Source: Trichoplax sp. H2
Lineage: Eukaryota; Placozoa; Uniplacotomia; Trichoplacea
Reading direction: 5' to 3'
Length of the DNA stretch: 64,000 bases
Assembly (NCBI GenBank): GCA_003344405.1
Contig: NOWV01000111.1
Location: 62,001-126,000 of the forward strand
Of this stretch, positions 41,501 to 54,343 are shown piece by piece. Numbering within the stretch: the stretch's first letter is position 1; the number at the start of each line of letters is the position of its first letter. A program made the translations under genes and the position numbers. The notes beneath the pieces were generated by a model. The model saw nothing but the letters and a program-made list of their open reading frames with translations. It did no database searches and was not told the origin of the DNA.

Positions 41501-42789
41501 GCTAGTGGAATACCACAATATCAATCAACACACGCTAAAAGTATAGTTAAAGTAGCTATTGAAATGATGAATACGTCGCAAAAGCGAGGAAATAAGAAGT
41601 TATCCGCTATGGTAATTCTGATAAATATTGTTATCTAAAGGCATAATGTTATGAGAACGTTTGTAAATTTGCTAATTTTTTGTTCCTATAATTTTGAAAA
41701 TAATTTCTATTAATCCATTCTGAATGATAGTAATTTAAATTAAGTCGTAGTAGCTAACTTTGCGGCTAAATAACTATTAATTAGAAGAAAAAGAAAATAC
41801 TTAGCTTTGTGGAATTGAGTTGATCGGATAAGATTAACAGTCATTTCAAGATGTAGATGAAACTGCAGTTTATGGGATTTGAGACCTTTACTTCGTACCT
41901 ACAGCAATATACCTGAGTTGCCTTATTGACATGAACTACTACGACTATCACTTTTGATTACTGTACGCCAGAATTCGGATTCTATTAATCTTAGTAGATG
42001 ATATGAAAGAACAATGGTTGAAAATTTCATAGTAAATATAGCTACAATAGTCGCTATTTATCTTATTCAAGTATTGAGAGTGATTGAACCAGGCTGCATC
42101 GTAAACGATCACCAAACACGACAATTTATACAATCTGTAACTATATAATTTGATACTGAAATCAGTTTATAAGCCTTAAAGCTTCTTAAGTAATAACCGA
42201 TATTAGTAGACCATAGCGATTTTGTAGAAATAAATATCTAATTTTTAATTTCCTTGTCGAAAATATTTTATTAGTTGTCGATAGGTATCCATAGTGGTGA
42301 GATCGTAGCTGGAGTAATAGGTGAAAAATTGCCTAGATTTAGCATATTTGGAGATACAGTGAACATTGCAAGTAGGACACTGACCACAGGAGTACCGGGT
42401 GTTATCAATATCACTGAAGATACTTTTAGGTAAATTTTTGTCGGAACTAACATTCTGTGTAGTCCTAATATTGTGCAATTCGATGTATAAATGTTTATTT
42501 TATGAGTATTTTGGTTGATCTACAAAAGATACCTTTTTTGTTTAATTTAAATAATGTCTAAATTCATATTTTTTATCATTCTAACACTCTGCAACGTCAT
42601 ATCTTCCAATGTAGGTGCCTAGATAGCCCTAAATACTTTGAAAATAAGTATTTAATATCATGCTTAGGCCCTGTAAATATGAAAGGGCGCTCTACTCCGT
42701 TAACTTGTTATATTGTATCACATCAAGCTAAATCTTCAGCATCAACTGCTAATGGCCAAACAAATTCTTGCCCATCTACTATTAATTAG
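38520..42789 (+). CDS. Soluble guanylyl cyclase, divergent beta-type subunit
   Basis: Exons 38520-38620, 38722-38822, 39974-41298, 41471-41611, 42275-42429, 42615-42789; 665 aa. The H-NOX domain is intact: HGLINHALSLLVKRNFGDE start, NLDSLHDHLATIYSGM with proximal His113 (beta1 His105), and the YYSTR motif for heme propionates. A Ser/Thr-rich linker (about 40390-40530) leads to HNOBA (TTFCRAFPFHVLFDQDL). The catalytic half is beta-like in keeping Asn and Arg (TVNIASR) and lacking the first metal Asp. It is degraded elsewhere: FSGIVGF is FCKVSTF, and the guanine-site Cys is Ser579 (LPRFSIFG). Glu of VET remains. The start is uncertain: ATG 38520 gives an MDESFFFQQ leader, but CAACAG just before the conserved residues also looks like an acceptor, as in genes B and D. 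Probably a beta partner with altered or weak catalysis. Confidence 0.9.
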
Positions 42790-42815
42790 CAACCCCTAGT
42801 ATATATTTGAAAAAA

Positions 42816-42821
42816 AATAAA
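42816..42821 (+). promoter_or_regulatory. Polyadenylation signal AATAAA, gene C
   Basis: Canonical hexamer 27 bp after the stop codon of gene C, in an A-rich context. It implies a very short 3' UTR. Confidence 0.6.
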
Positions 42822-44969
42822 CAGATTTATTGATTATGTAAGATGATATTCCCTATAATTCTATAATTTTACAATTTTTCTCTTATTTAGGCCAAATGCA
42901 AAATTAATAATTTAACACTTCCCTCATTTTTTCATATACTTTTACGTTATGTATTGCATTTCCTACTAAATTATTGCAGTAGTCATATAATACGAATATA
43001 GAAATGATTGCTACCCCTTGTATGAAGGATTGCTCTATGTAGATGCTGTAAAGAAGATACGAAAACTTTTTTTGACCACGACTAACATACCTGACTTAAC
43101 TGGTTGAGTTCTATGCCAATTTGTATTTCTTAAAAGTACTGTACTGCATGTCGAATAACTCAATCTAATATCGTTATTCAGCATAAACATGCAGTATTGT
43201 AAGAGGTTGTTATAAAATATCACATCAACTTCATTTGGATAATTTTTATAAATTGCTCATGCATAAAGTTTTGGTTGAATACAAAATTGAACACTCTTTA
43301 CTTTAATTAAAATCATCATTTGATCTAATTTCATGGGTGGCTACAGCTACTTTTATTTTTTATGTCATATACGTACAGACTTAATAGTTAATTATCATTA
43401 TGTATTTAATAATTTGGCATCCTGTAGTATAATATTATATGCAATGTTTAGTCGTATATAATATTAGATACAGAAACTAGGGATGTTCTCCTACATTTTT
43501 GCCTGATTGAGTAATTATCAGGACCCATGAACGGATCTCGACTTCAGTTTACTTAGTATACTGCTACAGCAAGATCTTGTAGCTTAGTATTGGTACACTA
43601 CGATCATTTTTAGGCATTTTATATTAACAAATAAAAAATATTACTCATATCTAATGGACTTTCAACTGTCCTAATTTTAACTACCAACTAGGGTAAAAAA
43701 ACGTCAAGTTGGTCTATCATAATAGATGAAGCATGACAAGCTAGCGAGTAATTGGTCCTGTTCTAGGTCCAATATAAGATACAGTATTATAGGTTTCAGT
43801 TTTGTTACCATTACTACTAAATCTGCTAAGAGTCCAAATAGTGACGCGCAATATGTCACTGAGCCAAACCGCAATGAGCCCGTAAACTGTATTCTAAGGA
43901 TGGCTATCTATGTAGATTGGCATTTATCGTAGTCTGATGACTAATTTCCCATATTAATATTTTACGCTTTCAAATGGCTGGTATTTACTAAAGTCCTAAC
44001 ATGGTTGCCAAAAAGTTAATATCTCATTCCATATCTTATGTTATTCTCATTTATATGTACCTGTTATGAAGCAATATTTACTTCCTTGAAATTGACGACA
44101 GTAATTTTACAGATTTCTATAGATAACTGCCTATTCTGATCAATAATGGCAATTGATGTTGAAGCCGTGGTGGCACGCTATAAATTGTTCAACTTTTCAA
44201 TTGCATTTTGTTTTGAATTCGACAACATAGTCTAAGTAGTTGCTCTGACTTACTGAAATTTGTAGATGGTTAATACTTGAATGGAAATGCAATCGAATGC
44301 AAAGTAAGTAGGGTATCAAACTTATAGTCTTCATTTCTGTCTGTAAACTATTACAAACATCAGTTTGTAAATACTACAGTACAAGCACGGTATTCCTAAC
44401 ATTTGAAAGTTTAAAGCTATCGATTGATGCTTATAACGTACCAGATGCAATGATGGCAGGATATTATGATAGTGAAAGTAAGGTTTGTAGATAGTCATTT
44501 ATGTGATTGCTGTTTACAAAAATAAGAAATACAGGTTGATTCAATTTTTCTTGCTATCTCAGCTTAGTGATATGACTAGCTATTGCATAAATGGTCTGGT
44601 TGTAAGGTGGACTACTTGTATACATTGCATCTACGTTGAATGAAATGCTATTTCCTTTAGTCGCTGTACAGTAGTCTGGGCCATGTCAGTTTGCTAGAAT
44701 GATTTAATGGCATGCCGCTGATAAAAGGATTAAAAGTATTGCTTCAACTACGGTAGTCTAGACTATAGTCATGGCTTAATTAATTAATTATTAACTCAGA
44801 GATGAATGAAAGACAGCAGTTGTAAACTATATAATAAATTATTAGGAGCCAAACATGTAATCGATATAACGATCATATACGGCACGCTATGAATTTGAAA
44901 GTGACTTTACATATTTCATGATGCACGAAACCATCGAGAACTTCTGGATTTTATCTCGATGTTCTATAT

Positions 44970-46400
44970 ATCAGTCTGCAAAGTTGCCGCAATGGAAGAA
45001 TTCAATATAAATTTTGCGATTTCTGTCTTGGCCTGCTTCTAAAAGTAGTAAACATTTCATATTTATCCTATATTTACTATTATTAACATTGCTTATTTAT
45101 GCAATGTTCTGCTGCAGAGGTTAAGTCAAGAAGCTTGCATGTTGTAATGTATTTCTTCAGTCCGCTTCAGCCGATCTTGCTGATGCACATTACTACTATT
45201 TACAACGTTGCATGGCGCACTGTTTAGTATTACCGTGCTATATTCTGTATGGTTAACACATTAACTGCAAAGTTGTCCAAATGGAAAAATTTAATATGAA
45301 TTTTGTGACTTCTGAGTTGGCCTGATCCTAAAAGTCAAAACTTTTCATCTTGAATTATTAATTATTAACCTTGATTATGTATATTATGTTCTACTGCAGA
45401 AGTCTATTACAATGCGTTAGTTCGATTTGGTTAAACGATGATACTGATGCGTATGACTACTACTGTACTACGTTGCATGATGGCGCACAGTCTAGTACTT
45501 TAAAATCGTACTGTATGCTGTCTTTTCTACCTACAGAGAAATGTACAGTATAAAAAAAATATCTCAAAAACCGTTCAGATTAATCGGAATAAAAACCTTC
45601 TAGGGAGAGGATTTTATCGCTATGATCAACACATCAGTTTGCAAACTCAGTAAAATAGAAGAATTTGATATAATTGGGTGATTTCTGCGTTGGCCTAACT
45701 GTAAAAGTGACCAATATTTTACATTGAATTATAAAATTACTCATTATTAACGTTGCTTATGTAAGTTATACTCTACTACAGAAGTCCAATAAAGAAACTT
45801 GTCCATTGCAATGATCATGTTCGTTCAGTTTGCTTAGACGATCTTGCTGATATACATGACAATACTGAACTACGTTGCATCAACTTGCATGGCGGTGCAC
45901 CGTCTAGTGCTTTTAACATCGTACACACCGTATGCTTTCTTTCCTACCTACTGTACAGAGTAGTGGACAGTATAAACAAAACAGTCTAAAAAGCATTGAG
46001 ATGAAAGGAGATGAAAAGTTGAAGGAGAGAATTTGATTTCGATGGTCAACACATCAGTTTGTCAAGTTGCTAAAATGGAAGAATTTAATATCAACTTTGT
46101 GATTTCTGTGTTGGTTTATGTGTTGGCCTACTTTTAAAAGTAATGAACATTTCATATTGCATTATTCTAGTTATATTACTGACATTGCTTATGTATACTG
46201 CCAAGGTCAAGTCGAGAAGCTTGTCCATGTAAAATGTGTTTAGTCTAATTGGGCGATCTTGCTGATCCACATGGCTGCTACTGTACTACGTCGCATGTCG
46301 CCCAGTCGAGTAATACTGTATTATGCTTTCTTTTCTACCAACACGGGAGCATACTCTAAAGTGGATAGTATAAACAAAACAACGTAATTATAGTGCCTGG
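44970..46400. repeat. Four-unit tandem array (290-420 bp units) upstream of gene D
   Basis: Each unit begins near ATCAGTTTGCAAAGTTGC (44971, 45261, 45634, 46054). Units continue with AATGGAAGAATTTAATATAA, GATTTCTG.GTTGGCCT, AACATTTCATATTG, CTACTGCAGAAGT, GATCTTGCTGAT and TACTACGTTGCATGGCG. The later units add CTTTCTTTTCTACCTAC...CAGAG.AGTGGACAGTATAAAC. Conservation is better than in the 9-21 kb arrays, and the sequence is richer in G and C than the surrounding DNA. No frame persists between units. Confidence 0.85.
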
Positions 46401-46979
46401 TCATAGTGGATGAAGGTACGGACGGACGGTACTCACCGATGTCGAAACCATCTCCATATCACCTTATCTAATCACTACATAATTTTCTATACAACTAGAC
46501 TAGACAGAGAGATAATAACATGTAGTATATATAATTGCATTCCAGCAATTCACATTGGTCGGGGCCGCCGTATCCAGCTAAAGCGACAAATAAGTAGTTT
46601 GAAACTAATTGAAGTGCAAACTGCAGACCAATCAAGCAGAAAAAAGTCGCCCTAGCACAAGAAGAAGCACTTTTTGACGTTCCAATTTGATAGAGGTAGA
46701 GTTTTGATGGGTTACTATCTCATCTTGTATTGACATGAGTTTGCCGGTTAGGTCATGCATAGTTATCAATGATAGCCTACGTTGATCGTGATCGAAGATC
46801 AAAGAATCATTACGAGCCTACCGTATAAAGGGATTATTGTGTGCTTTAACAGAAATATCTTCCTTTTCAAGTAGTACCGAAACTAAAATTATATCCAATT
46901 TACTTCAGTTATCTTAAGTAAGCTAGATCGTTAACTTCAATGTATTAATTGATTTAGTGTCGAGATTTATCCAGATCAA

Positions 46980-47082
46980 TTCAACTTTCCTGCGTGGTTG
47001 ACGGTATCAAGAATTCCCATTTTTCAGAAGGCGGGACGGGACCCACTAATCAAAACGTAGCAATTGCTGCTTCTTCTTCGTG
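46980..47082 (+). promoter_or_regulatory. Probable promoter / 5' UTR of gene D
   Basis: A local GC-rich patch (GGCGGGACGGGACCCACTAA, about 47031-47050) stands out in AT-rich DNA. It lies just upstream of a candidate start codon followed at once by a splice donor. It resembles a TATA-less, GC-box type promoter. This is an inference only; no transcript data are available. Confidence 0.4.
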
Positions 47083-50000
47083 ATGGTAAATGATCCTTGT
47101 AGAGCTAGTACAACTAATTTTTTTGCCTTTCTTGCTTGCTTTGTAGATAAGATTGATGCTAACTTAAAGCTATAACTTAAGCGGACTAGTAGAGACATTA
47201 AAATGTTACCTTTCATTTGACTAAAGAATGATAAAATATCTCTGCTGACGCTTTCAAGTTATAAAGTCATCACGAGTCAAGTGTATGCTTGTAACGGAGC
47301 ACTTAACTTCTTGACAGTAGTGATCCTGTAGTGTACATTTTTTCTTTTTATCATACTCAAGAGATGATTTTCAATTTTTATTTCTGTCGTGAGAATCACT
47401 AGTTAGCAGAACTTTTAGCCTTATGATCAATCATCAATAGCATGGAAAAGTAAGGGCTATTTGATGCACTTTTGTTATTCAATTATAGTACGGATTTATT
47501 AATTATGCACTGGAGTTACTGGTTGTCCGAAAATATGGACAAGAAACATGGAACGAAATCAAGTAAGTTCTCTTTCTATCGACACTTATATAGCATTATG
47601 AATAATTGTAATTTTAATCTTGCAAAATATATGCAAGGTCGTTATCATCTTGAATGTGCCATCTCATGTTTACTAGTTAGTCAACCAAGACACAACAAAA
47701 TTATTTTGCTGTATACAGCATACCCTACTTGAGTTTGCCTATGTTGACAGTGAGATGAAATTAAAGTGTTCTTGGAAAAATGACAAATCATTCAATCGCT
47801 TTACTAATTTGTCATCAAAAGCAGCTATGATACAATATTGGTTGATTCTGTGCATTCGGCTCTCTATAAAGTGTTAGTTATTTCATTTGCTACATACTTA
47901 CGTTTGATCAATCAATTGCTATGCAGTGAAAGTTTAATAAGTTTTTGAACGTCGTTCAATATTCAAAAAACATGGCACAGCAATAAATTATTCACCTAAA
48001 ATTACTCTAGTAATATCATAATCAATCCATCATCATTGCTAATACTTTACATATCTGCCTTAAAGTTACGATATCAACAATTTCTCACCGAAGCTCAATT
48101 TCGGATCGACGCTAGATCGCTAAGATGACTATACTTTTCGAATTGTTATACGAGTGCAGCATAATGTAAAATAGACAATACTGTTATAATTTGCTTTTTT
48201 AATCTAATTTTACTATACTATTGTGCTTTAGCTTCAGAATTAATTTACTTGTCTTAGTGAAATTGTCTATTGGGCCATTAAAATGATCTTTACCTAATCA
48301 TAGATTCTTTTTTTATTATTATTTGTTAGGAAAAAGGCCGAAGTGGATATTGAAAAGCATTTTCTACTACGAATGATTTATGATGACCAAGTTACCTTCG
48401 ATCTGGTTAATGTCGCTTGTGATGTTCTAGGTTAGCTTTCTACAGATATAAACTATGAAGGGAAAATTAAATGCATATCTGATTGTTTTTTTCTGACAAC
48501 GACGTTCAATTTTTTGTGGTTCAGGCAATTTTTTCTTTTCTATCAGTTATTCGATGTTCATCAATACTTCTTAGTTTAATAATTAATTATTTTCCCTATT
48601 GAATGGAAAATATAGCTTACATTCAGCTGCATTTATTTGAGTTTTTGCCATTGCAAGTTTCTATTTTGTTATGGTATCTTTGACAGTCAATCAACATAAT
48701 TGCTGAGAAATACCAACGCCGGCAGTAGTTGACTTGCTAATTTGATATACAGTAGTTCTATAAGCTATAATATGTTGACTAAGTTGCATCGAACTAGCAT
48801 ACAAGACTTTATTCATAATACATCAAACAATCTTAGCATGTGAGTTAGTTGTAGAGGAAAATCATTTATAAATATCGATGTCTTCTTATCGTTTTATTTC
48901 AGAAAATTGTATTCAAATATTCGTTCTTTTATTTATTCGGCATACAATATGCCAAAAGTTTAACATATTAACAAAAATAATTGATCCCTCTATTCCAATT
49001 ACGTTAGCTTTCATATTACCAGTAACTCTGAAAACATCTTTTCGAATCGCATTCAAAAGTGAAAAGAGATTCCAAGAGAGTATTTAAACCATTGATATTA
49101 TCTTTTGACCACATTCAGTCTTTCAGCTACAATTTTCATCAACATCAGAGAAAGGCATACAATTAGCACAGGATACTGATATCAAAAGTTTAAAGAATAA
49201 ACGGAAAGAATTTATTTTTTAAGTTATTTTACGTTTAGATCACTGATTGCTTGGTAGCCGGCTGTCTTGACTTGATAAAAAATTCTAACTACTGTATTAC
49301 AATATAGACGATAAGCGTATTTGTTTTAAGTAAATCTTTCCGCGGCTAATAATTCTAAATCGGATTATCAAACTTTACTCACCGTAATAATTATCAGACA
49401 AAACCTTGTAACCAACACTACAAATGCCGTTATTCAACGATTGTCAAATAATAAGTTAGTTAAATATTAATTCTTGATAAGTGGAGTTTTTTGTTGAATA
49501 CATTATCGTATATTTAGGCTGCGTAGGTATGCATGCAGTCCACTAGAGCAAGTAGTTAATGTTCGTAAATTCCAGGTTGATCTGACAGACATATTAATTA
49601 AAATTTAATGCTAGTCGGCAAGAACTATTCTATAAGCCTTGATATAAATGCCGCACAAGTTATCAAAGAAACCGCAAGCATCATCTTGTTTTGTTCATTT
49701 ATTAATAAACACTAGTGTACTTTTCGGGTATCGTTAAAAAGTTGTAATTTACACATCCACCCCTCTTATCCCAAATATTTCCTTTATTTTCTTATTACGA
49801 AAAGCTGGGCTAGTTATTATCATCTAGATGGTAACTTTACATACACAAATATATGAGTACAATATATATTAACTTTTAATTGACCCTCCAATTCATTGAT
49901 ATTCATGCCAATTTTAAATGGCATAAGCTCAGCAATTAGAACATCCAATACCATTTCTAGCTTAGATTTTAAAGCCGACGAGATTCAGGCTAAATTAACA

Positions 50001-53000
50001 ATGCTATTATGACGACAAAGGAAAGATCTTTGGGTAATTACTGAATGTTATTGGATAGCATTATTCATGGCAAAAGGCAATTAAAACCTAAATACTTGAT
50101 GACGCTGTATGACTTGGTGCTAAAATGCAGTGAAATGAATGATATTATCTGCCAGCTTTACTACATTCGATCCCTGCTGCGAAAAACTTGACTTATTTAA
50201 TTTTTATATTACAGCTTTTATATCATTGTAGATACCCCTGTAGTGCCTATTAGAAAATTAAGTTAATATGAAAATGTCCATCACTGACATTATTTATTTA
50301 TCTTATCGTAGCTAATACGAATACTGTACAATTATATATTTGCAATTCTACTCTTTCGTGTAGTCGCACATTATATACGAAAATAGTATAAAGAACAATT
50401 ATTACGAATTCATGCTATAAGCTAGCTAGTAACGAAGTACAGTTAGTAGAGATGGCAGGCGCCACTATTATTTATTTATCGCTCCAAGTCAAAATTTGGA
50501 TAAATTGGATGTCTTAAATTATTCCTGTTAACTCACGTAGGACTACTCGTGATTGATACTATCGTACGGTGACTAGGCACGGAAAATTTTGACAGTGATT
50601 GACAACTAAGTAGATAGACATCAAAAATATAATTTACAGACATTCGAACACGATGAATAACTGCTCAAAATGCTATGTAATTTCTCAGTCGCAGATCTAG
50701 CATTGCTTAATTCTGGAATCAATTACGCATAATCATCATGTAAAAATGCCCTTAATCATAAGTATTATAAAGATATGCATATGTAAATACATCCTATCAG
50801 TTCATTAGCATATGATGCCTCTCATCATTCACCTAACATAATTCGTAAATGAAGAAAATCAATAAATAATACTATGAGTACGAGTATAATACTATATATA
50901 TACCAATACTTTCACTAGGCTAAATTACACTCACTTTTGCATAATTGATCCAGTATAACTTTATTTTAGCCCTTGTTTACGTCTTATATAAAGGTAACTT
51001 TTGTGAAATCGACTATATTACATTATTGTTTCTCATGATACTTTATTTTTGTCAATTTAGGCCTATCACAAAATGAAATCTTGGAACAGTTTGGAGCAAT
51101 GTTTTTTAAATTTTGTCAAGAATCCAATTATGACAAAATTTTACAGGTTTTAGGGGGTAGCTTAAAAGATTTCTTGTGTAACCTTGATGCTTTACACGAT
51201 CATCTTGGAACTATTTATCCCGGAATGAGAGCTCCATCATTCCGCTGTGTAGAACGATCTTCTGATGGTGCACTAGTGTTATACTATTACTCTTATCGTA
51301 TTGGCCTGGAACATATCGTTATTGGGATAGTTAAAGCGGTTGCTAAAAAGCTGCACAACTGTCAAGTTGATGTAGTCATCGAGAAAACTCGAAACGAAAC
51401 CGGAGATCATGTTGAATTTGCAATTCATATGAAGCCAACGGAAATTTCAAAATTGGATAAGAGGAAATCCATAATGTCTTTAATTGGCACACCTAACGAC
51501 CTTGATGCTGCTGCCATGTCCGAAGATATGTTGATTGGTTCAAGCACCTTTTGTAAAGCTTTCCCTTTTCATATAATGTTTGATCGCGACTTAAATATCC
51601 AACAGGCAGGAACATCAGTGGCTCGTGTCATTCCTCATATGTTAAATCAACAATTTAAATTTTCCCATCTCTTTGACCTGGTTAGACCACAAATGGAATT
51701 TAATTTCGATAGTGTTCTGTCACATATTAATACTGTCTTTGTGTTAAAAACTCACGATGGATTTTTAGATGTTAGCCAGTTAAAAAGTAGTAGTGAAATA
51801 TTTCGAGCAAATAATCAATCCGTACTTCGACTTAAAGGTCAAATGTTATACATTAAGGAGTCTGATGTCATGTTATTCCTTTGCTCACCAAGCGTTGGCA
51901 ATTTAGATGATTTGCAAGGTCGTGGTTTATATCTTAGTGACATTCCAATTCATGATGCAACACGAGATTTAATTTTATTATCAGAGCAATTCAAGGCTGA
52001 GTACGAGCTAACTCAAAAATTAGAAGTTTTAACCGATGAATTGCAAAATACGTATCGCAAGTTGGAAGAAGAAAAACGTCGCACTGATCAGCTACTCTAT
52101 TCCATTTTACCGCCATCTGTTGCTAAAGAGCTACGACAAGGTGGTACTGTCGAAGCCAAAAAGTTTGATGCAGTTACTATCCTATTCAGTGGGATAGTTG
52201 GATTTCAGAAGATTTGCCAAGATTCAGAGCCCATGGTTATTGTTAAGTTATTGAACGACATTTATACTGCCTTTGACGATAATATACGTAACGATGTATA
52301 CAAGGTAATCGAGCAAGATATCCTGTAGTTGTAGATTACTTTCTGTAACATTAAAATGGTACTATTTCTTGTTAAAGTGTATTAATACAACCGTTGCTTT
52401 ATTATACATGTATTTAATAGGTAGAAACCGTCGGTGATATGTATATGATTGTCGGTGGTTTACCGAAACGTAGCAATACCCATGCTAAAAGCGTTGCTCT
52501 TATGGCATTAGACATGATACAACTTACTCAAAGGATTAAAGTCAACGATCAACCTGTTAAGGTACATTATAACCGTTCCTATCATTTTCTGATATGTTTT
52601 TATTACAGAGAAGGTATAAAATAGTTAATTATTCCACGTCTGTACATGTCTACTCATGCAGATTACTATAGGAATTCACTCGGGCGAAATTGTTGCTGGC
52701 GTAGTTGGCAAAAAATTACCTCGTTACTGCCTCTTTGGCAATACTGTCAATATTACAAGTAGAACACAAACAACGGGCGCCGAAGGCAAAATCAATTTAA
52801 CGGAAGTAACGCACAAGTAAGTATATATCAGTAGATAAAGCTTATACTGTTATAATTTTAAAAAAATTCCTTGCTTGTTACTGAGGGCTAAACTTGCAAC
52901 TTTTTTTTATAGATTGTTGTTGCAACCGCAATGTCAAGATAGTAGCTTCTGTTTTACCCAAAGAGAAGATTTGGTAAGAATGAAAGGTCGAAAAGAGCCG

Positions 53001-53222
53001 ATGAAATGCTACTTTCTAGAACGGCATAACAAAAATAAAGCAGTCCATTTAATCATGAGAAATAGTTCAGCAAATAGAAGTTTCCTTTTCAAACCGAGAG
53101 AATCGGAATCGTCGCCTCAATTTACTCCTCCTTCACACGGTACACCACCGCTTACTCTTCCAATGGAATGCCCATTCAAAACTGAAAAGCTATTGCAATC
53201 AGTGGTAAATAAACTAATATAA
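47083..53222 (+). CDS. GUCY1B1-like: Soluble guanylyl cyclase beta1-type subunit (NO receptor)
   Basis: Exons 47083-47085 (ATG only, inferred), 47489-47562, 48330-48430, 51061-52304, 52421-52561, 52662-52816, 52913-53222; 675 aa. The closest relative is animal beta1: [17 protein letters not shown] start, [89 protein letters not shown] and ITSRT. With the ATG micro-exon, His105, Tyr135, Ser137, Arg139 and Ile145 fall at exactly the human beta1 numbers. The catalytic site is beta-type: no first metal Asp (FSG), but Glu476, Cys544, Asn and Arg present. It should bind heme and NO and pair with alpha-type subunits such as gene B. After a beta1-like [15 protein letters not shown] it carries an extra tail rich in Pro, Ser and Thr. 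The start exon is the least certain part. Confidence 0.95.
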
Positions 53223-54343
53223 AAACCATTATAGTTTTATATTTTGCTAATAAACTACGGAAATACCGCAATTATTCAGTCTACAGCGTCAAGTAGCGCT
53301 CGCGTGTCTTATGCAATTGCACCCTTTGAACAAAATTATAGAATATTCGTATATATCATAGAATGATGACAATTGTAACACGAGATTAGACACCTACCGT
53401 AATAGGTTGGTAATTGGTACGGCACTATACTTGCTTTATGCTAATACTTACATTACTTACTAATCTGTTTGAACTGATAGTATAGTATGCCTGTTCATTA
53501 TGACTACTAATTATAATGATTGCGTATACATTTGTATAGTCGTGTTTCTATTCTACACGCTAAAAAATTGGACCTTAACGTCCCATATGAACTACGATGT
53601 ATTAACTTCTTGAACGATATGTAATTATATAACTTGAAAACTATCTTAATGTGAGTAGATTGGTAATAATTTGGGAGATAATAGCTATAAATATTGGAAT
53701 TATGCATCAAAGTTAAAATTTATGACCTAACTTATCAAATAGCGAATCCATTACTATCGCAAACTATTTGTAAATTTAAAATGCTATACCGTTACAATAT
53801 GACTCACGCGATTTCAAATAGCGAACGTACGGATAATAGGAATGATCTACATCAAATTGATTGCATATACATTATACTGCGATTAGCAGTTTTTTATTAA
53901 GATTGATTCTATCTAATCGTAGATAAGTTTTATTTCGATTACATCTAATCAATAGCAAAACAGATTAGTTTTTTACGGTACACTGTTGTACATCAAATCC
54001 ATATAAATAATAGCCTTCAAAATACTTCTGTATCTCGTAAAGCACATGATGTACGTATAACATCATATATCAAATAGAGAAATGAACTATTTTGATCTTT
54101 GCCTACCTACAATGAATTGTACACAATAAAAACGGTGATGAAAAATTTTTTTCTATTTTTTAATTAATTGCGTAGCAATAGCGTAAATTAACAATGGTAG
54201 AAATAAAAAAAAGCAACATCGGCTTCAGTGATACCCTGTAAGAATTCTGATGTAAATTTTCGTAGAATAAAATGAATATGTTACATTTTTAACACGCAAT
54301 AATAGCGTTTTCATATTGCTTCAACTATTTCAGTATCAGTAAA
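53223..54343. other. 1.1-kb convergent intergenic region between gene D and the coiled-coil gene
   Basis: Holds the 3' end signals of gene D and presumably the 3' UTR of the minus-strand gene. AT-rich, and I saw no conserved frame or repeat. The small open frames at 53.5-53.9 kb overlap on both strands and look random. Confidence 0.5.
53249..53254 (+). promoter_or_regulatory. Polyadenylation signal AATAAA, gene D
   Basis: Canonical hexamer 27 bp past the stop codon of gene D. The spacing is the same as in gene C. Confidence 0.6.

Larger units (their letters stand above)
42790..47082. other. 4.3-kb interval between genes C and D
   Basis: 42.9-44.9 kb shows nothing recognisable apart from small hairpins (for example ACAAAC/GTTTGT at about 44353). 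44.97-46.40 kb is a tandem array (separate entry). 46.4-47.08 kb is less AT-rich and leads into the probable promoter and 5' UTR of gene D. Confidence 0.55.

Noticed and set aside
46410-46655. 81-codon + strand frame upstream of gene D
   Set aside because: No recognisable domain. More likely promoter or 5' UTR DNA with better base composition.
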